This document shows positions 23,280 through 27,274 of a DNA stretch of 27,274 nt, piece by piece. The DNA comes from UBA1067 sp050874585 (GTDB lineage: Bacteria; Verrucomicrobiota; Kiritimatiellia; RFP12; UBA1067), in NCBI GenBank assembly GCA_050874585.1, contig JBNMKZ010000028.1:1-27274 (forward strand). Reading direction: 5' to 3'. The stretch's first letter is position 1; every line of letters begins with the position of its first letter. The position numbers were made by a program, and so were the translations under genes. The notes beneath the pieces were generated by a model that worked only from the letters and a program-made list of their open reading frames with translations, had not been told where the DNA came from and did no database searches.

Positions 23280-23285
23280 AGTATA
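23280..23285 (-). promoter_or_regulatory. Promoter of the long operon, predicted leaderless start
   Basis: On the minus strand TATACT lies at 23285-23280, with 9 bases between it and the ATG at 23270. This is the same geometry as at dinB. No Shine-Dalgarno site fits in between. TTGTGG further upstream would need a 20-base spacer, so the -35 is poor or absent. Confidence 0.5.
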
Positions 23286-23431
23286 CCAAATATCGTCCCC
23301 CTGCGCCACAAGGACCTGTCTCTTCGCCGTTTGCGGCTACCTGTTGGACTCGAAACCGTCGCACCCTTCCGTGAGTTGCAGTGCCCGCCGTCAGACGGCT
23401 TCCGCCTTCCCGTGGTTCATCCCAAAGCGTG

Positions 23432-23486
23432 GCGGCGGCCTGCGGGGTTCGGGGGCGCAGTCCCCAGTCCCTCCGCAAGCCGCCGC
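23432..23486 (-). terminator. Large hairpin after the SUMF1-like gene
   Basis: GCGGCGGCCTGCGG (23432-23445) pairs with CCGCAAGCCGCCGC (23473-23486) with one mismatch in 14, and GGGG/CCCC can pair inside the loop. It begins 17 bases beyond the stop codon at 23503. It lacks a U-run, so it may act as a factor-assisted terminator or 3' stabiliser. Confidence 0.45.
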
Positions 23487-23502
23487 GCACCGCGCCCCGG
23501 GC

Positions 23503-24018
23503 CTACTTCTCGACGCGGATCGTGTAGAACCCGCTCGCACCGCCCCTCACCGTGACGGCGGGCGTCCACGCCTGGCCGTCGCCGTCGGCGACGATCCCGT
23601 CCGCCGCCTCGACGGCGAAGCGGTCGACGAACACAAGCCGACCGTTCTCGGCCCGGATCTTGCCGTCCGCCGGCACCTCCAGCGCAATCTCGGCGTGGAT
23701 CAGGCCGAGGTTGGCGAACGCGAGGTTGGCGAACGCCGCGTAGGCGGGTCTCCCGGACTCGCCTGCGTCCGCCGACTTGTAGCCGGCGACGACGAAGTCG
23801 CCCTTCGCCGTGAACTTCTTGACCTTGCCACCGTCCCGGAGGGTGAGCGTGGCGGCGACCGTCCCGTTCGGGGCGATGTCGAGCGTCAGGTCCGCCGTGC
23901 CATCGGGCGGAAGCGGGACATCCGTCACCGCGACGGCCGTCCTCTTCGCCGCGAACTGCGGGAGGTTCCCGAAGCCCTTCCGCTTCCAGGCGTTCTGGTA
24001 GAACTCGAACTCGAAGTC
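23503..24018 (-). pseudogene. Displaced C-terminal part of the SUMF1-like protein
   Basis: From about 24018 the minus strand continues in a second frame as DFEFEFYQNAWKRKGFG, then QFAAKRTAVAVTDVPLPPDG and on to a stop at 23503, about 170 residues. The composition is that of a beta-rich secreted module (AKGDFVVAGYKS, DGQAWTPAVTV, ending FYTIRVEK). No ATG or ribosome site begins it; the first usable start is a GTG at 23928. The upstream frame turns into a low-complexity Ser/Arg tail at the same point. The two pieces therefore look like one gene broken by a single-base change, with a net -1 step needed near 24018. A sequencing error is as likely as a real mutation. Confidence 0.75.
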
Positions 24019-26924
24019 GTCTCGACCTCCACGCCCGTCTCCTCGTCAACGTGGCCGTCCATCCAGCCGCAGCCGATCTTCTGGCCGATCGATCCGACAG
24101 CAAAGTTCTCATCAAAGTTCTCATCAACGATGTACAGGCGGCGGATGCGCTCGTCGACGACCGTGCGCCCGTCCTTGAACAGGAGGTACACGTCGCAGTA
24201 GTAGCGGTCCTCCTCCTCGTCGTATCCCGTGAGGGACGGCTCGGAGAACGAGGCCGTCAGGAGGCGGTCGTCGCCCGTGTCGAACATGACCTTGCCGGAG
24301 ACCTTGCCGTTCGCCGCGACGGTGAACGTGCCGGAGAGGTTGTACGTGAAGGGCTCGTACTCACCGATCCGGTGGATGCCCGACCCGACGAACATGCCGA
24401 CGGCCCACTCGGGCAGCGCCACGACCTCCACGGTGAACGTCGAGACGGACGAGGACTTCCCGGACTTCACCGTCGCGGTGACGGTGTACGTGCCCGCCTT
24501 CGTGGGAACGCCCGTGAACCTCCTCAGCTTCGCATCGTACTTGAGCCCCGCCGGGAGGCCCGAGACAGTCAGCTTGTTATTCTCACTGAGGGGCGTGATT
24601 GCCGGAAGCTCGTGCTCCGACACACCCGCGTAGACCGTGTACTTCTCGCCGCGCGCATTCCTGAGCGAGACCGGCTCGCCGCTCGCCGCGTCCGTGACGA
24701 GCAGGAGCCCGTTCGCGTCCGTCAGGTTGTCCACGACGATCGTGAACCACCGCTCGACGGCCTTCTTCACCGTCGCGTTCGTGATCTTCGCCTTGACGGG
24801 ATATGTGCCTGGCTTCGTCGCCGTGCCGTAGACCGTATACGCATCGTAGTGCGCGGCCGGCGTCGTCGCAGTCGCCTTCACGTCCAAGGCCTTCGCCGTG
24901 AACTTCAGTCCCGGCGGCAGACCCGTGAGCGTGATCTTCGGGAGGGAGACGGACACCACGGAAAGCCCCCGCTTCCACGCGCCGGACGTGTTGTAGATGC
25001 GCCCGGGAGCCTCCGTCGCAGTCTGGTCAACACCCACCATGAGGCTGATCTCCGAAGCCAGCGGATCCGTGGCCGAACGGAACAGGGCCATCACCTGCGC
25101 ATCCGCAGCCTTCATCACGTACGTGATGGACGGCGTGCGCCAGTCGACATCGCCGTCGCCCTGAAGCAGATTCCCGTCCGCCTTGTACCAGCCCGCGAAA
25201 ATGAAGCCCTTCGCCGCCGTCGCCCTGAGCGTGACCTTCTTGCCCGCCGCGTAGACACCCGCGCCCGTCACCTTGCCCTTCGTCGCGTCGGACGCGATCT
25301 TCAGGACATACTCGCCCTTCGCGCGATCGACGACCGCGAACAGGATTGTCTCGGTCGCCGTCCTCTTCCCGGCCGTCGTGACGGTGACGGTCGCCGCATA
25401 GATGCCGCTCTTCGTGGGTGCGCCGTAGATCGTGTTCGCCGCGTAGTGCGCGGCCGGAGCCGTCTTCGTCGCCTTCACGTCCAGGGCCTTCGCCGTGAAC
25501 TTCAGCCCCGGCGGCAGGCCCGCCACCTTCACCGTCGGCAGCGAGACGCATCCCCTCACGTCGAGCGCAAGCTCGACGGACTCCCCCGGCGCGTACTCGG
25601 ACGCGACCGGCGGAAGGAGCAGCGCCGCCGCATCCTCATCGGCCGGGACGAAGCGCGCAAAGAGCGCGACGTCCTCCGTCGGCATCACGTACGGGTAGCT
25701 CGGCGAGCGGTAGTCGACGTCGCCCGCGAGCGGCGTCTCGAAGTCCGCGTCCGCGTACCAGCCCGCGAAGACGAATCCCTTCGCCGCCGTCGCCTTGAGC
25801 GTGACCTTCTTCCCCGCCGCGTACGCGCCCGCGCCCGTCGCCTTGCAGCCCGTCGGCGCATCCGGGGCGGAAACGGAAAGGACGGGGAACGGCCCCACGA
25901 TGAACTGCGTCGTCAAGGTATCCTCGCCGCGCTTCGTGAACGTGACCGTCACGCCCGTCTCGACCGTCGGCTTCGTCGCCGCGCCCGTAATCGCCCCCGT
26001 CTTCGCGTTGAACTTCAGCCCGGCGGGGAGGCCTTTCGCCGCGTAGCCGACGAGGTCGGGAAGCGCGATCGACACCGGCTCGCCCGGCACGAACGGTCCG
26101 TAAGCCCCACTAACCGTCGAACAGAAGAGGCGAAAGCCGCCGCCAACCTCCGAAACGCGTTCACAGCGATACGCAAACGCGCAGTACGATGCATCGGTAC
26201 CGTACCCGCCGCCGCGTAACACCCGGCAGCCATAGGACGCGATACTCATCGAATACCGATTCAGGCACCATTCCCAAGCGTTCCCGTGTACATCATAGAT
26301 TCCCCACGCATTCGCCCGACGCGTACCGACTGGATGTGCGTCGACGCTGTTCGCCGGGTACCAGGCGTAGTCGCCAAGGCCCGTCTCGCTGTTGCCGCAG
26401 AGCCATTTCGTCGTCGCGCCCGCTCGTGCGGCATATTCCCACCACACCTCGCTCGGTAAGTCCAAGTTATCCTGTCTAGTCTTCGCACGAATCCGCCCCA
26501 TGAAACTGCCCGGATCGACCGCGTCGGAAACCGGCCAGTTGTACACCCTCGAATTGCCACGAATTACATAATAGGAAGAGGAGACCGGCTTCGTGCTTGA
26601 GCTCGACCCGCCCATCACGTTCGCCCACTGCGCCTCCGTCACCTCAAAGACGCCCGCGTAGAAGTCCTTGGTGATCGTGTAACGCCCCAGCGGATCCTCT
26701 CCCGCCGGGCAGCGCCGCAGGACGATCTTCTTCGTCTTGTACTCGTCCGTCCACCCGCCGGCTGGGACATCGTCAAGGTAGGAGATCGGATAGTGCGCCG
26801 CATCCGCACCCCCCGACACATCGATGACGCAGTAGGTCCTCGTCGACTCCGCACGGTCGCCGGGATCGGCGGCGACGGCCGCAAGAGCAAGGACGCCCAC
26901 CATCCATGAATACAATAATTTCAT
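23925..26924 (-). CDS. Secreted SUMF1-like protein with Ig-like and InlB-B-like repeats (frameshifted end)
   Basis: A signal peptide (about 1-20, LLYSWMVGVLALAAVAA) precedes a formylglycine-generating-enzyme-like (SUMF1) domain at about 60-275: GVFEVTEAQWANVMGG, LPSEVWWEYAARAG, YDVHGNAWEWCLNRY, then RGGGYGTDASYCAFAYRC. The first of the two redox Cys of true FGE is replaced (GTDASYC against MCHRSYC), so sulfatase activation is unlikely and a binding role is more probable. The rest has putative-Ig units (GLPPGLKFTAKAL, GLPAGLKYDAK) and InlB-B-like units (GKKVTLKATAAKGFVFAGWY). The last 35 residues after GVEVE are out of frame. AAGGAG lies just before tandem ATGs; the second (26924) has better spacing. 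Function is not known: cell-surface or extracellular binding or adhesion is a guess. Confidence 0.8.
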   Translation of the reverse strand: MKLLYSWMVGVLALAAVAADPGDRAESTRTYCVIDVSGGADAAHYPISYLDDVPAGGWTDEYKTKKIVLRRCPAGEDPLGRYTITKDFYAGVFEVTEAQWANVMGGSSSSTKPVSSSYYVIRGNSRVYNWPVSDAVDPGSFMGRIRAKTRQDNLDLPSEVWWEYAARAGATTKWLCGNSETGLGDYAWYPANSVDAHPVGTRRANAWGIYDVHGNAWEWCLNRYSMSIASYGCRVLRGGGYGTDASYCAFAYRCERVSEVGGGFRLFCSTVSGAYGPFVPGEPVSIALPDLVGYAAKGLPAGLKFNAKTGAITGAATKPTVETGVTVTFTKRGEDTLTTQFIVGPFPVLSVSAPDAPTGCKATGAGAYAAGKKVTLKATAAKGFVFAGWYADADFETPLAGDVDYRSPSYPYVMPTEDVALFARFVPADEDAAALLLPPVASEYAPGESVELALDVRGCVSLPTVKVAGLPPGLKFTAKALDVKATKTAPAAHYAANTIYGAPTKSGIYAATVTVTTAGKRTATETILFAVVDRAKGEYVLKIASDATKGKVTGAGVYAAGKKVTLRATAAKGFIFAGWYKADGNLLQGDGDVDWRTPSITYVMKAADAQVMALFRSATDPLASEISLMVGVDQTATEAPGRIYNTSGAWKRGLSVVSVSLPKITLTGLPPGLKFTAKALDVKATATTPAAHYDAYTVYGTATKPGTYPVKAKITNATVKKAVERWFTIVVDNLTDANGLLLVTDAASGEPVSLRNARGEKYTVYAGVSEHELPAITPLSENNKLTVSGLPAGLKYDAKLRRFTGVPTKAGTYTVTATVKSGKSSSVSTFTVEVVALPEWAVGMFVGSGIHRIGEYEPFTYNLSGTFTVAANGKVSGKVMFDTGDDRLLTASFSEPSLTGYDEEEDRYYCDVYLLFKDGRTVVDERIRRLYIVDENFDENFAVGSIGQKIGCGWMDGHVDEETGVEVETTSSSSSTRTPGSGRASGTSRSSRRRGRPSR
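24849..24947. repeat. Repeat A, copy 1, within the SUMF1-like gene
   Basis: About 95 bases from GTGCGCGGCCGG closely match the segment starting at 25446, including the block encoding GLPPGLKFTAKALDVKAT in both places. It reflects duplication of an Ig-like unit in the encoded protein. Differences are mostly at codon third positions. Confidence 0.7.
25188..25275. repeat. Repeat B, copy 1, within the SUMF1-like gene
   Basis: This segment starts ACCAGCCCGCG and encodes the InlB-B-like unit GAGVYAAGKKVTLRATAAKG. It closely matches the copy beginning at 25757. Confidence 0.7.
25446..25540. repeat. Repeat A, copy 2, within the SUMF1-like gene
   Basis: This is the second copy of the Ig-like unit, 597 bases from the copy at 24849. 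The close nucleotide match suggests recent duplication or gene conversion and could also mislead assembly of this gene. Confidence 0.7.
25757..25850. repeat. Repeat B, copy 2, within the SUMF1-like gene
   Basis: This is the second copy of the InlB-B-like unit (GAGAYAAGKKVTLKATAAKG), 569 bases from the copy at 25188. Together with repeat A it shows that the protein grew by duplication of a pair of modules. Confidence 0.7.
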
Positions 26925-26927
26925 CAT

Positions 26928-27274
26928 ACTCCTTTATTCCTTTCTAAATCCTTCCGTCTCCGCGCCCACGAACGGCAATTCCGCCTCCGCGCCACATGTT
27001 TGTTTGCAGGGCACCCGCTCCCGGCACGGAAAGAAGAGTGGGCAATTCTCAAAGTTTTTAGGGTAGGGAAAGGCATGCTCCGAATGCAATTGAGCACCCA
27101 CAATGCACAGGCCGTCTCTTATCGACCCCGTGGGAAGAAAGGAACTATCTATGGACTCCGTTGCACCCTCATCCCCAAGATGATAGGATGAGAGCACCAC
27201 TTCCCCCTCAAGCCGAATGAAGGGACTGGTCAACCCGTCACACGCGCCTGTTACTGGGGGGGGGGGGGGGTAAA
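26928..27274. other. Upstream region of the SUMF1-like gene, no gene seen
   Basis: About 350 bases without a supported gene. An AAGGAG ribosome site for the SUMF1-like gene lies at its left edge. The minus strand holds two related 17-base segments beginning GGCGCGGAG, just upstream of that site, and a near-palindrome TGCATTG...CAATTGCA around 27080-27110. No TATAAT-like box is clear. A 99-codon open frame on the minus strand begins with TTG, has no ribosome site and no family resemblance, so I do not call it. The region ends in fifteen G (27256-27270). Confidence 0.5.

Noticed and set aside
23310..23431. tRNA T-loop-like GGTTTCGAGTCC on the minus strand
   Set aside because: The flanking bases do not form the T-stem, the acceptor stem or an anticodon arm, so it is not a tRNA.
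24051..26219. 722-codon open frame on the plus strand
   Set aside because: It is antisense to the SUMF1-like gene, extremely Arg-rich without any family motif or ribosome site, and arises from the high G/C third-position bias of the real gene.
26934..27233. 99-codon minus-strand open frame ahead of the SUMF1-like gene
   Set aside because: It starts with TTG, has no ribosome site or family resemblance, and has codon use unlike neighbouring genes.

Overview
The window reads as a chromosomal segment of a GC-rich bacterium, most plausibly an anaerobic member of the PVC group (Kiritimatiellota/Lentisphaerota type). The pointers are indirect. They are a DUF1080 lipoprotein, a very large secreted DUF3857/transglutaminase protein, a secreted SUMF1-domain protein with Ig-like and InlB-B-like repeats, a stand-alone AICAR transformylase, a ThrH-type phosphatase and a tiny bS22-like ribosomal protein. 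The taxon is inference. I see no rRNA, tRNA, CRISPR array, transposase, integrase or phage gene. All genes except dinB lie on the minus strand.

Layout, left to right. (1) 1-1389: a strong hairpin, then dinB on the plus strand behind a TATAAT box that leaves almost no leader. (2) 1394-5907, minus: an amidohydrolase followed by a 1223-residue secreted protein with two DUF3857/transglutaminase modules, only the first of which keeps its catalytic triad. (3) 6017-7651, minus: pgpA then fucO. (4) 7705-8734, minus: hisG, a 29-codon gene for a bS22 (AURKAIP1/COX24-type) ribosomal protein, and a 12-bp perfect hairpin terminator. (5) 8871-14062, minus: a complete-looking hexuronate operon kdgK - MFS hexuronate transporter - uxuA - uxaC. 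Its promoter is preceded by a degenerate array of exactly 22-bp repeats carrying a GATG-NN-CATC palindrome. Fructuronate reductase and KDPG aldolase are not in the window.

(6) 14384-23270, minus: a very compact run of genes, most touching or overlapping by 1-26 bases. The order is UDP-glucuronate decarboxylase, stand-alone AICAR transformylase, thrH, a DUF1080 lipoprotein, ybeY, an RluB/RsuA-type pseudouridine synthase, tadA, a Sir2 deacylase, a DUF167 protein, proA, a 105-residue protein of unknown family and a divergent sigma-70-like protein. The last two are linked to proA by successive ATGA overlaps, and I consider this pair the best candidate for an undescribed regulatory unit. (7) 23432-26924, minus: a secreted SUMF1-like protein with internal repeats. 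Its reading frame is broken near 24018, so that the last 170 or so residues lie in another frame. The window ends in a G15 homopolymer, which looks like a sequence or assembly edge.

A recurrent theme is promoters with a TATAAT-like box only 8-9 bases before the ATG and no Shine-Dalgarno site (dinB, pgpA, UDP-glucuronate decarboxylase), predicting leaderless mRNAs. Internal operon genes often have good AAGGAG sites.
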